From Thermoplasmata archaeon (GTDB lineage: Archaea > Thermoplasmatota > Thermoplasmata > Thermoplasmatales > Thermoplasmataceae), in contig JAJZKL010000001.1 in NCBI GenBank assembly GCA_021804185.1, forward strand, positions 1 through 16,276: a DNA stretch of 16,276 bases, written 5' to 3'. The position numbers and the translations under genes are program-made. Numbering within the stretch: position 1 is the first letter of the stretch; every line of letters begins with the position of its first letter. The notes under the pieces are model-generated. The model saw nothing but the letters and a program-made list of their open reading frames with translations, was not told where the DNA came from and did no database searches. Positions 4,274 to 11,800 of the stretch are shown one piece after another.

Positions 4274-7200
4274 ATGAATGATTACGCCTGCACAAAGGGC
4301 AAACACATCACGCCTGTGTGGTTGACCGTAGCCATTATTCTTGTCATTTTTCTTATTTCTACGACGTCGGTTTCAGTAACTCACCAGAAATCGTACACTT
4401 CTCAACCAGTGAACGGAGCCGAACGACCTCATATCAACATAGTGACCGACGTATCCCATTCGCAATCGAGTTCCATGTCTCCCGTAAATACTAGCCGAAA
4501 AATGTCCGCTGATAATCAGAAAACCAGTGGTTTTTCACTTCCTCCTGCTAGATCCCTTAATCCCCAGTACGTGAATGAATCTGTTGATCCAACGGCGTAC
4601 TATTCCTACGAACCGGCACCGATGGGAATAGCAGATTACGGATTGAGCACAAGTTCAGGAGGCGGATACACCCCCTACTCGTATTTCACTTCCATGTTCC
4701 TGGGGAAGGCAGATATCTCATCCCTATCAACAATGACCTCTTCCGGGGACACCGAGATGACCTTCCAACTGAACGTGAACCTGGTTTTCTATGATTCTGG
4801 AATTGAATACGTGTACTGGATACAGGACGTCGCTTTTGTACAGACAGCTTCCCCGCAAGCCATAGAATTCATTGACAATGTGTGGAACATGTCCTCTCCA
4901 TCCGCCAGCATGCTTTCCTCCTCCATATCAGGAAATGGGACGGTCGCACAGTCAGGCAGCACGGGTTACTATTACTCCGTTGCCAGCAGCTATAATCTTC
5001 CGGGCAATGACATATACATAAACATGCCAACAACGGCTGATTTCAAGGTAATTTCCGGTATTAATGCAATGAACAGGCCGACTGTTGCATTTGAGTACAA
5101 TGATGGATATGGCTGGGTTACATATGACAATGCTGTCTTCAGCTTTGTATCCGACCTGACCTCAGATGGCGGATTCCTAGTTGACGGATCCAGCTATAAC
5201 CCATACGGCACTTTCTACGATGCTGAATTCATTCTTGGCGGGCCCGGTGGGGGCAGCGATACAATGGATCTCGGCTCTAACGTCAATATTCAGCTCGAAT
5301 ACTGGAATGGAAATAATTTCCAGATGATCACAAATGCCTTCAATTTCGGAAGTGACACCGCCGAGGGAATAGATAACGTGTATCCGAACGCAGACTACTA
5401 TTCCAGCACGGGAACCTTATTTTCCAACATAGGGGCTGGATACGGAAGCCTCGGTCAACTTTACAGCTACCAGAACGTAGGCATCCTGGATCTTACCACT
5501 CAACTGAATTCAGGGACGCTCTGGGTTGGCAGCGATCCGCACCAGTTTGCTGACAACTCGGTTATCCTGACCCTTGCTCCGGGTAGTTATGATCTCTATT
5601 TGTACAGTGCACAGGGTTCGGGCATTCTGCTATGGAGCACACAGGCAACTATAACCGCTGGGCAGACTCTTGCGATCAGTGCCCCTGTGATATACACAGT
5701 CACGTTCCGTGAATCAGGCCTGCCATCGGGTACGGAGTGGTCTGTAGACATGGGTTCTGACACTCTGTCAACGCAAGGCTCTACAGTACAGTATTACGCA
5801 ACGGATGGTTCATATCTGTTTACCGTGTCAGGCGTTCCAGGGTATGTGTCCAGCACGTATTCCGGGACCGTTACCGTAAATGGTGGAGACCAAACCCTTG
5901 AGGTGACTTGGACACAGGCTGTATACACAGTAACTTTTGCTGAATCCCGCCTTCCTCCCGGAACGGCGTGGTACGTGAACGTTACCGGCAACCAGCAATC
6001 CGGTCCCCTGACTGGGCAGTCATATTCAATAATGCTGGCAAATGGTAGTTACGCCTATTCAGCGTCGACCTCCGACAAGAATTATGACCCGTCATACGAA
6101 GGGGCATTCATTGTTAAGGGCAGTTCTCTAAATGAGGCCGTTACGTATCTTGAGGTAACATGTCCCGTTACATTCACGGAATCATCGCTTCCCCCGGGTG
6201 CAGGATGGTATGTCAATATAACCGGCCAGAACTCATCGAGCCTGATCACCATGCAGTCGTACACTGCTCAGCTGATGAATGGAACCTATTCCTTCACCGT
6301 AGCAACCTCAGACAGGATTTACACGCCTTCCCAGTATTCAGGGACTGTGGCAGTCAATGGAGCGGCAGTTTCCGTTCAGATAACCTTCAGCAAGGTAATT
6401 TACAGCATAACGTTTTCGGAGACTGGATTGCCCTCCAGCGCACCGTGGTGGGTGAACCTTTCCGGCCAGCAGTCTTCCGGGCCAATATACGCTTCGCTCT
6501 ATTCCACTGGGGTGGTAAATGGGACATACGCATACAGCATATCAACATCGGACAAAGAATACGCACCAGCGAATTACGAGGCATCATTGACGGTAAATGG
6601 GCCGCCAGAATCACAGCAGAATATCGTATTCGAGATTCAGACATTCTCGGTTGTATTTGTTGAAACGGGCCTAGGTGAAGGGACATGGTACGTTAACATG
6701 TCGGGGATTTTCGAGTCGGCACTCGCCGGGTCTGCAATGACGTATGTACTGCCGAACGGTACGTACTCATATACAGTTTCTACATCCAACAGGGTATTTC
6801 ACCCATCTTTCCACGCAGGATCATTTAGCGTGAGAGGAGCAGCCTCCCTGTTGATCACATTTGAAAAGACCCTGTATTCTGTGGAGTTCTCGGAGACCGG
6901 CCTTCCATCAAATGGGGTCTGGTACGTCAACGTTACCGGTTTCCTATCCTCAGCCCCTATTTCCGGCACTTTCCATGCGGAATACCTGACCAATGGATCA
7001 TACTCGTACGGAATTTCAACAGCCAACAAGGTTTACGGTGCAATATACAATGGCACATTTACGGTACAGGGGACTTCCGTTATGGTTAACGTGACATTCT
7101 CCAGGGTTGTTTACAACGTGACTTTTGTTGAATCTGGCTTGCCTGTTGGCATTGAATGGTACGTAAACATAAGCGGCATTGGGCCTTCCGGACCGATAAT

Positions 7201-8134
7201 TACTGCGACATACAGTGCCAAGCTTTCCAATCAAAGCTATGAATATTATATTCAGACTTCCGATAAAACATTCCGACCTCTATACAAGAATTCATTGTCT
7301 GTAAATGGCACCCCGGTAAATGAGCAGATAAGTTTTTTAGAGATTACACATTCAGTGGCATTCTCCCAATCTGGGCTGCCGGCCGGTGCAAAATGGTTCG
7401 TAAATCTATCCAATGGTCAGTCATTCTCATCCACAACAGGTACGTTATCAATCTCGGAACCCAATGGGACATATTCATATACAATTGCAACCTCAGACAA
7501 GATCTATTCTCTGTCAACGCCTTTATTTCCTTTCACTGTCAATGGAGCTGCGGTATCTAAAGGCATAACATTCAGTGAGGTTCAGTATACTGCAATATTC
7601 GCCGAATCTGGACTACCATCAGGAACAGAATGGTATATTAACGGTACTGGGTTATTAGGTCACGAGGCATCACCAACAAACACCACATTCAGTCTTGCAA
7701 ACGGAACCTATACGTTCACGGTAACCAATCTCAGCAGCTATTACGCAACTAGGTCTCATTTCACAGTTACTGTTAATGGAAATAATGTGACGGAAACAGT
7801 CGATTACCTTCACTGGCTTTACATAACAGGAACGATATCTCCAAACAGTGTTTCACTCACAATTAACGGACAAGCAGTAGCTATTTCTCCGTCAGGATCA
7901 TTTAACGTTTCAGTAGCAAACGGATCCTATGATCTCGTGGCTTCTGAATCTGGATACCACTCATATTACAACAACTTCACGCTGAATCATGGAAGCACAA
8001 AGAATCTGACCATAAGCCTAAAAGCTGTGTCGAAACCATCAAGAATATCAAGCACAGAGATATATGCAATCATAGGGGCAATTATGGCGATTGTCGTAAT
8101 TGCAGGTGTCGTAATGGCAATAAGGAGAAGGTAA
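4274..8134 (+). CDS. Thermopsin-family surface protease with nine repeats
   Basis: A 1286-residue exported protein of the thermopsin family (peptidase A5), acid proteases of acidophilic archaea. In order: an N-terminal signal/anchor (about 14-36, LTVAIILVIFLIS); a Ser/Thr-rich linker; the thermopsin domain (about 100-400) with EPAPMGIADYGLS, TFQLNVNLVFYD, WIQDV, FYDAEFILGGPGGGSDT and NFGSDTAEGI; nine repeats (474-1181) each opening like YxVxFxESGLPxGxxWYVN and holding NGTYxYxxxTSDK; a PEGA-like module (about 1182-1250); and a C-terminal membrane helix (about 1263-1283) ending RRR. It is probably anchored and faces outward to an acidic medium. Many N-x-S/T sites suggest heavy glycosylation. 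The catalytic residues of the family are not firmly known to me, so activity is inferred. The start is supported by a TATA box 27 bases upstream. Confidence 0.88.
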   Translation: MNDYACTKGKHITPVWLTVAIILVIFLISTTSVSVTHQKSYTSQPVNGAERPHINIVTDVSHSQSSSMSPVNTSRKMSADNQKTSGFSLPPARSLNPQYVNESVDPTAYYSYEPAPMGIADYGLSTSSGGGYTPYSYFTSMFLGKADISSLSTMTSSGDTEMTFQLNVNLVFYDSGIEYVYWIQDVAFVQTASPQAIEFIDNVWNMSSPSASMLSSSISGNGTVAQSGSTGYYYSVASSYNLPGNDIYINMPTTADFKVISGINAMNRPTVAFEYNDGYGWVTYDNAVFSFVSDLTSDGGFLVDGSSYNPYGTFYDAEFILGGPGGGSDTMDLGSNVNIQLEYWNGNNFQMITNAFNFGSDTAEGIDNVYPNADYYSSTGTLFSNIGAGYGSLGQLYSYQNVGILDLTTQLNSGTLWVGSDPHQFADNSVILTLAPGSYDLYLYSAQGSGILLWSTQATITAGQTLAISAPVIYTVTFRESGLPSGTEWSVDMGSDTLSTQGSTVQYYATDGSYLFTVSGVPGYVSSTYSGTVTVNGGDQTLEVTWTQAVYTVTFAESRLPPGTAWYVNVTGNQQSGPLTGQSYSIMLANGSYAYSASTSDKNYDPSYEGAFIVKGSSLNEAVTYLEVTCPVTFTESSLPPGAGWYVNITGQNSSSLITMQSYTAQLMNGTYSFTVATSDRIYTPSQYSGTVAVNGAAVSVQITFSKVIYSITFSETGLPSSAPWWVNLSGQQSSGPIYASLYSTGVVNGTYAYSISTSDKEYAPANYEASLTVNGPPESQQNIVFEIQTFSVVFVETGLGEGTWYVNMSGIFESALAGSAMTYVLPNGTYSYTVSTSNRVFHPSFHAGSFSVRGAASLLITFEKTLYSVEFSETGLPSNGVWYVNVTGFLSSAPISGTFHAEYLTNGSYSYGISTANKVYGAIYNGTFTVQGTSVMVNVTFSRVVYNVTFVESGLPVGIEWYVNISGIGPSGPIITATYSAKLSNQSYEYYIQTSDKTFRPLYKNSLSVNGTPVNEQISFLEITHSVAFSQSGLPAGAKWFVNLSNGQSFSSTTGTLSISEPNGTYSYTIATSDKIYSLSTPLFPFTVNGAAVSKGITFSEVQYTAIFAESGLPSGTEWYINGTGLLGHEASPTNTTFSLANGTYTFTVTNLSSYYATRSHFTVTVNGNNVTETVDYLHWLYITGTISPNSVSLTINGQAVAISPSGSFNVSVANGSYDLVASESGYHSYYNNFTLNHGSTKNLTISLKAVSKPSRISSTEIYAIIGAIMAIVVIAGVVMAIRRR
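5693..7816 (+). repeat. Nine tandem 77-81-residue surface repeats
   Basis: Unit starts are at residues 474, 551, 630, 710, 791, 868, 947, 1026 and 1105 of the thermopsin protein. Each has a beta-sandwich-like pattern: hydrophobic strand, ESGLP turn, W(Y/F)VN, NG(T/S)Y, then xVNG near the end. The units differ strongly at DNA level, so the array is old and not a recent expansion. Unit 1 lacks the TSDK motif and unit 5 has a shortened GLGEGTW turn. They probably act as a stalk or as glycan/cell-wall contacts. Confidence 0.85.
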
Positions 8135-8190
8135 AAACAACGGAAATCAATGTTTCTATCAGAAAGAAATCGAAGAGCCTGGAACACAAA

Positions 8191-8221
8191 AAGGGCAGAC
8201 CCGCAAATGCGAATCGACCCT
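8191..8221 (-). repeat. 31-bp palindrome-like inverted repeat, right copy
   Basis: On the minus strand it reads AGGGTCGATTCGCATTTGCG then GGTCTGCCCTT, matching 4011-4041 except C/T at the fifth base. On the plus strand both copies are followed by TCAT. It lies 57 bases after the thermopsin stop codon. Confidence 0.85.
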
Positions 8222-8524
8222 TCATTCTCCCCAGACAATAAAAATTTTAAATTACCCGATGTTGTCTCACTCATAAGCACTATTGTGGAACGAATGCCTC
8301 ATGGAATTTTCTAAGCCTATGATCCTGTAAGGGTCTTCAACGCCCTTCTCCCAGTTATAGTCCAAGCCCTTGTTGAAAGATGTGAGTGCGTGCATCGCCG
8401 TCTTCCTGCTCGGGCACTTCCGAGCCCGTACCGCACGATACGTAGTTGTATTTAGAAATGGCGTGGGAAATGCTATGAAGACCAGCAACTAGGGCCGGAT
8501 AATGGCCCCTTTGTACCACAAAAG

Positions 8525-8534
8525 CAATATTAAG
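8525..8534 (+). promoter_or_regulatory. TATA-like promoter of small hydrophobic peptide gene
   Basis: CAATATTAAG lies about 24 bases before the ATG at 8553, consistent with a leaderless transcript. Confidence 0.4.
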
Positions 8535-8552
8535 CACTAATTTTTAGGATTT

Positions 8553-8753
8553 ATGGTAGTTACAGGATTGGCGATTGCAAAAGCAGCATTGACGGCTATT
8601 GGGATAGGAAGTGCTGGAGTTGCGGCAGTAGCAGTAGGATACCCGCACGGGCTGGAAGTAGCATTGCAGAATGTACCAGGAATGACTCATGCACATAGTG
8701 TGCTGGGGGGTCTCTGGCATTCATTTCCAGGAAGAGGCGGCCCTGGGCATTAA
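8553..8753 (+). CDS. Small membrane peptide (66 aa), unknown function
   Basis: Residues about 3-28 are strongly hydrophobic and small-residue rich (LAIAKAALTAIGIGSAG then VAAVAVGYP), giving one membrane helix or a signal sequence. The remaining about 38 residues are soluble, with histidines (HGLEV, MTHAHS, LWHS) and a Gly-rich end (PGRGGPGH). A TATA-like box at the leaderless distance supports transcription. It lies between the thermopsin gene and the convergent pilin-like gene, so a cell-envelope role is possible. The histidines might bind metal, but there is no recognised motif. I do not know the family, and the gene could be spurious. Confidence 0.5.
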   Translation: MVVTGLAIAKAALTAIGIGSAGVAAVAVGYPHGLEVALQNVPGMTHAHSVLGGLWHSFPGRGGPGH

Positions 8754-8812
8754 ATTGGCTATCGTGGGAAAGGAATGAAAATACAGGAAATGTAAGGGTG
8801 CCAGTAGAAGAT

Positions 8813-9313
8813 TCACTGTTGGTAAGCCGATGCAATAATCCCGCTTGACGCAGTATCAATGAAGGCTATCCTCGTTACGAACTGATGTGCATTGTTTTCC
8901 TTTATGGATATGAAATCCAGAGGGGAGAACGTCGTACTACCACTACCCTTTGTAAGGTTGGCCACTATGTGTTTCGTCAAATTCGTACCATGGGGGCCTA
9001 TGCTCAATAATGAAACTGTTGTTATGTTGCCGGTGTTAAGCGTGACCATCAACCTGACGTACGAAAGCGATATATTTCCCGAGACGGATTCTATGTACAC
9101 GATATAACTACCAGTCCCTGTTCCATTTGTTGCTAACTTGGTCATGTTGACCACGGCAATGTTGGCTTGAGGCGTCAGGGCCGGGGCGTTGGAAAAGTAT
9201 CCTCCGACGATTGAATACAGCGTTGACGCGAGGGTCACGGTTATGGCGATAAGCAAAATTGTCGCTATGATCGGTGATACTGCATTATCATTCCTTAATA
9301 CTACTTCCTTCAT
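8813..9313 (-). CDS. Archaeal type IV pilin-like protein
   Basis: A 167-residue protein with the N-terminal signature of archaeal type IV pilins: a short charged leader (MKEVVLRND), then NAVSPIIATILLIAITVTLA, a hydrophobic helix preceded by the 'AVSPIIA' motif (Pilin_N type). The leader would be cut by a prepilin-like peptidase and the helix would form the filament core or anchor. The rest is a Thr/Ser/Gly-rich beta domain with several N-x-T sequons (NGTG, NLTK), typical of glycosylated surface pilins. ATG at 9313 is chosen; a TATA-like ACATATAG at about 9344-9352 would place transcription start near an alternative in-frame TTG at 9322. Assembly genes are not in the window. Confidence 0.8.
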   Translation of the reverse strand: MKEVVLRNDNAVSPIIATILLIAITVTLASTLYSIVGGYFSNAPALTPQANIAVVNMTKLATNGTGTGSYIVYIESVSGNISLSYVRLMVTLNTGNITTVSLLSIGPHGTNLTKHIVANLTKGSGSTTFSPLDFISIKENNAHQFVTRIAFIDTASSGIIASAYQQ

Positions 9314-9472
9314 GTAGGTCAATATGTAAACACCTGTGTAGCTCTATATGTTTTAGGCGGTCAGCATGATTTTCCTTCGCGTGTTCATGATGCTGGTATT
9401 GCTGGTTGAAATTTCATTCCTGGCATGCACTTTATGATCTTATCAAGAAAAATTATCGGGATGGCGAAATTA

Positions 9473-9482
9473 AGTTATTTAA
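9473..9482 (+). promoter_or_regulatory. TATA-like promoter of OsmC-like gene
   Basis: AGTTATTTAA lies about 25 bases before the ATG at 9503, consistent with leaderless transcription. Confidence 0.45.
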
Positions 9483-9502
9483 CAATGAGCTAATGGTGAA
9501 GT

Positions 9503-9937
9503 ATGCTTCTTTCATTCAGATATGAAAAAGGGAACGGATTCTTAACAGACGTGGATGGAAAAGACTCGGTCAGGATCAAGAATTCGCTATCGGACAATGC
9601 ACAGAATTTCAGCCCAACAGAACTCCTGGTTCTCTCTATAGGATCCTGCACAAGCGATGATGTCCTCTCTATCCTGCAGAAGATGAAGCAGCCATACAAA
9701 TCTTACAGGTGCATTCTTGAAGCTGAGAGAGAGGAGGAGATTCCGAAGACACTCAAGAGGGTGAATATAACTTATGATCTTAGCGGAGATCTTGATCCTG
9801 AACAGGTAAGGAAAGCTGTGAACCTTTCACTTTCCAAATACTGTTCAGTCTCAATACTGGTCAAGCGAGGCGGCACAAAGGTAACACATTCCATAATAAT
9901 CAACGAAAAGAAGATAGACGATCGCATATCCCTCTGA
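9503..9937 (+). CDS. OsmC-like thiol peroxidase family protein
   Basis: A 144-residue protein of the OsmC/Ohr/YhfA superfamily, cytoplasmic thiol peroxidases that reduce (often organic) hydroperoxides using a cysteine pair. The first conserved cysteine, Cys49, is in FSPTELLVLSIGSCTSDDV at the start of the long central helix. The second, Cys114, is in LSKYCSVSILV, the usual spacing for the family. The C-terminus (THSIIINEKK) is the closing strand. Length is normal for the YhfA-like subgroup. It may help against oxidative stress in an aerobic acidic habitat. It is convergent with thrC, with about 23 bases between them. The exact substrate cannot be told. Confidence 0.85.
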   Translation: MLLSFRYEKGNGFLTDVDGKDSVRIKNSLSDNAQNFSPTELLVLSIGSCTSDDVLSILQKMKQPYKSYRCILEAEREEEIPKTLKRVNITYDLSGDLDPEQVRKAVNLSLSKYCSVSILVKRGGTKVTHSIIINEKKIDDRISL

Positions 9938-9938
9938 T

Positions 9939-9964
9939 CTGAGGTTGAGAGTGATTGCCCTCAG
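9939..9964. terminator. Possible shared hairpin between osmC-like and thrC
   Basis: CTGAGG (9939-9944) and CCTCAG (9959-9964) are complementary around a 14-base loop, at the junction of the convergent genes and overlapping the thrC stop. It could act in both directions. There is no T-run, so the call is weak. Confidence 0.3.
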
Positions 9965-10983
9965 GGAGTTTTCAACCCGTTTCCGGTAATGACCAGCAGG
10001 CTCTTGCCATCAAAATGTGAAAGGGAGAATGCCGCCAGGACAGTTGCGGAACTGTACTCCGCGTAAATCCCCATCAGGGCAAGATTCTTTCTTGCGCTAA
10101 TTATTGATTGCTCGCTCACTGTGACGCATTTGCCGTTTTCCCTTACTATGCCAGACATAAGGTCAAGAAGCGGTGGGGTCCTGGATACGAGTGCGTCCGC
10201 AACTGATCCAAGGGAATTATCCGGATCATACGGTGTGTTGTTTACGCTGGAACATAACGGGGATACAGCTTCGGTCTGAACAGCTATAACGGATGGCACC
10301 TTCTCAATTTCACCGCTTTCCACCAGGTGATGAAACCCGCTGTACATGCCTATAAGCAGGGTTCCAGCGGATACCGGGATGAAGATATTATCTGGAACCT
10401 TGCCGTTCCCCTGCCTAAAAATCTCGTAAGCTAGCTCCCTTATGCCATCCCTGAATTCCGGGTTTATGACATGGCTGGCATAGACACCACGATTCAGCCG
10501 AGCCGCTTCAGCAACCTTTTCTCTGCCACCCTTAACCGGTACTATCCTGGCACCGTAGGACTCTATCTGTGAGATCTTTCCATGAATCGTGTTTTCTGGC
10601 ACAAAGATGTTTACATTGAATCCTGCCCTTTTCCCGTACGCTGCGATGGAGGCACCCGCGTTTCCAGAAGAATCCTCGTTTATTTCCGTTTCTCCCGGTT
10701 TCACGTACCTTTCTGCGAGAGCTGAAATAAGCGTTTTTGACCCCCTGTCTTTGTAGGAAAAGGTAGGCGAATAGTACTCAAGTTTCATGGATACGGTATC
10801 AAAATCCAGAATAGGTGTTACAACTTCTCCCAGCGAAATCATCTGTCTGATATATGGGTAGTTTTCCCCTGGATTGCCTCTGTATTTAAAGTTCGGTTCC
10901 ATATTGAATATGCCGTTGCACTTCAGGCATCTTAGCTCACTCCCCTTTCTGGGTTCACCGCAGCTGATGCAGCAAGTTCTCAT
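9961..10983 (-). CDS. thrC: Threonine synthase
   Basis: A 340-residue PLP-dependent (fold type II) enzyme that converts O-phosphohomoserine to threonine. The N-terminus has a zinc-ribbon-like CISC and CLKC pair (Cys5, Cys8, Cys19, Cys22), common in archaeal threonine synthases. PLP Lys78 is in SPTFSYKDRGSK; the phosphate-binding SSGNAGAS (105-112) and the C-terminal VITGNGLKTP also fit ThrC. The related threonine dehydratases lack the ribbon and the GLK ending. It starts 6 bases after the stop of a TusA-like gene on the same strand, so the two are probably co-transcribed. The Ser/Phe of the usual SFKDRG is SY here, a mild change. Confidence 0.88.
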   Translation of the reverse strand: MRTCCISCGEPRKGSELRCLKCNGIFNMEPNFKYRGNPGENYPYIRQMISLGEVVTPILDFDTVSMKLEYYSPTFSYKDRGSKTLISALAERYVKPGETEINEDSSGNAGASIAAYGKRAGFNVNIFVPENTIHGKISQIESYGARIVPVKGGREKVAEAARLNRGVYASHVINPEFRDGIRELAYEIFRQGNGKVPDNIFIPVSAGTLLIGMYSGFHHLVESGEIEKVPSVIAVQTEAVSPLCSSVNNTPYDPDNSLGSVADALVSRTPPLLDLMSGIVRENGKCVTVSEQSIISARKNLALMGIYAEYSSATVLAAFSLSHFDGKSLLVITGNGLKTP

Positions 10984-10989
10984 TCCGGA

Positions 10990-11238
10990 TCACTGGTTGT
11001 CTCTTCGTATGATCAACTCAATTTCGCCATGCTCTTCCTTCATCTCGACCAGTTTCAGGCGGGAATTTTTTGAGAGACTTTCAAACAGGTCCCGCTTGTA
11101 TGGGAACTTTTCGCTGAGCAGCAATACTTTTGCATCCTGTCCTGGGGAGAGATCGAAATAAAGCCCCTTCAGCACGCTCTTAAGGTAATTGAATGGATCC
11201 CCGCCGCATGAAATATTTCTCTGGTCTTCTACAAGCAT
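10990..11238 (-). CDS. TusA/SirA-like small protein
   Basis: An 82-residue protein with the size and alpha/beta rhythm of the TusA/SirA/YedF fold: an early strand and cysteine (RNISCGGDP, Cys11), a helix (FNYLKSVLKGLY), then PGQDAKVLLL, a second helix (KRDLFESLSKNS) and strands LKLVEM and EIELIIRRD. TusA proteins carry sulfur on the Cys of CPxP. Here the motif is CGGDP, so the Cys is kept but the prolines are shifted. It might relay sulfur or have lost that role. Its own TATA-like box lies about 26 bases upstream and it leads the thrC transcript. Assignment to the family is by pattern, not certain. Confidence 0.5.
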   Translation of the reverse strand: MLVEDQRNISCGGDPFNYLKSVLKGLYFDLSPGQDAKVLLLSEKFPYKRDLFESLSKNSRLKLVEMKEEHGEIELIIRRDNQ

Positions 11239-11260
11239 GCTTGATAATACTTCCTTGTCT

Positions 11261-11273
11261 AATATTCTTTTAT
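11261..11273 (-). promoter_or_regulatory. TATA-like promoter of TusA-like/thrC unit
   Basis: The minus-strand ATAAAAGAATATT is centred roughly 26-29 bases before the ATG at 11238, the leaderless spacing. Confidence 0.45.
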
Positions 11274-11551
11274 CCCGGACAATCAGGGTACATAGCAGGT
11301 GTTTTCCCTCCGAATATTTCCCTGCTTGCAGAAATTAAGGTGATTCCGCAAGGTCAGTTTCAGTTACGGGCAGCTTCTGCATTCCAAATTCCAGGGTATT
11401 CCCTTGCCCCTAACTTATGGGCATATGCATGAAATACTGCTTCAAGCAACCACCACCCCATAATCTTCAGCATAATCGCGCTTGCAATTCTGGATGGCCA
11501 TCGAGAACACTATCACGCAGATCTGTCAGTTGCGCATTTGCATCGGAGATG

Positions 11552-11559
11552 TTTTATAT
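11552..11559 (+). promoter_or_regulatory. TATA-like promoter of DUF1059 gene
   Basis: TTTTATAT lies about 24 bases upstream of the ATG at 11579. It decides this start over longer in-frame ATG/GTG choices further upstream. Confidence 0.5.
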
Positions 11560-11578
11560 CCTATGCACATACAAAATC

Positions 11579-11761
11579 ATGGCCACTTTTCTTTACAAGT
11601 GCAGGGACATTGGTTATGATTGCGGTTTTGAGTTCTCGGCCCACGCAAGGGAAGACCTCATGCCAAGGATAAGGATTCATTCACGATACGCACATAACAT
11701 CTACGAGATGAGCGAAGAAACAAAGAAGAAGATTGAAGCGTCCATAAAGCAGACAGACTGA
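11579..11761 (+). CDS. DUF1059 family small protein
   Basis: A 60-residue protein matching the DUF1059 pattern: a short strand then KCRDIGYDCGFEFSAHARED (residues 7-26), with the paired cysteines Cys8 and Cys15, followed by HSRYAHNIYEMSEETKKKIEASI, corresponding to the family's 'HA.. H.. el..e....I' half. These proteins are small, cytoplasmic and of unknown function, widespread in archaea and bacteria. The two Cys and the two His (His33, His37 region) might bind a metal, which is inference. The start is fixed by the leaderless TATA distance. It lies about 40 bases before the GTPase gene, which has its own promoter-like box. Confidence 0.75.
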   Translation: MATFLYKCRDIGYDCGFEFSAHAREDLMPRIRIHSRYAHNIYEMSEETKKKIEASIKQTD

Positions 11762-11765
11762 GCTT

Positions 11766-11778
11766 TACACATTATTTT
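11766..11778 (+). promoter_or_regulatory. TATA-like promoter of NOG1-like/gltX unit
   Basis: TACACATTATTTT is centred about 27-29 bases before the ATG at 11801, just after the DUF1059 stop. Confidence 0.4.
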
Positions 11779-11800
11779 GCACTAGAAGTGATAAAAGGAA

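Larger units (their letters stand above)
8135..8552. other. Gene-free stretch after thermopsin gene
   Basis: About 420 bp. It holds the right palindrome copy (8191-8221), an AT-rich stretch (AATAAAAATTTTAAATT, about 8237-8253) that could help terminate the thermopsin transcript, and a GC-rich hairpin GCTCGG/CCGAGC (about 8409-8426). The plus frame immediately after the thermopsin stop, shifted by one, is open to 8241 and contains KKGRPANANRP but no standard start. Two short minus frames (8537-8355 and 8488-8267) overlap with no recognisable family and may be decayed coding sequence or chance. Confidence 0.45.
11239..11578. other. Intergenic region between divergent TusA-like and DUF1059 genes
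   Basis: About 340 bp. At its ends are the two promoters (11261-11273 minus, 11552-11559 plus). Between them I see only weak features: a palindrome GCATATGC (about 11420-11427) and a wide GCAGAA/TTCTGC pair (11328-11333, 11375-11380). A plus frame from 11193 to 11432 crosses the divergent gene start and is judged non-coding. No RNA gene is recognised. Confidence 0.45.

Noticed and set aside
6160..6663. 167-codon alternate plus frame inside the thermopsin gene, and antisense frames nearby
   Set aside because: The thermopsin frame is continuous and repeat-structured; the other frames have no recognisable domain.
8267..8537. Two overlapping minus-strand frames of 60 and 73 codons as a frameshifted transposase
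   Set aside because: No transposase motif could be recognised and the frames overlap out of register; kept only as a possible remnant in the spacer description.
11193..11432. 79-codon plus frame across the TusA-like gene start
   Set aside because: Overlaps a divergent gene and its promoter, with no start signal.
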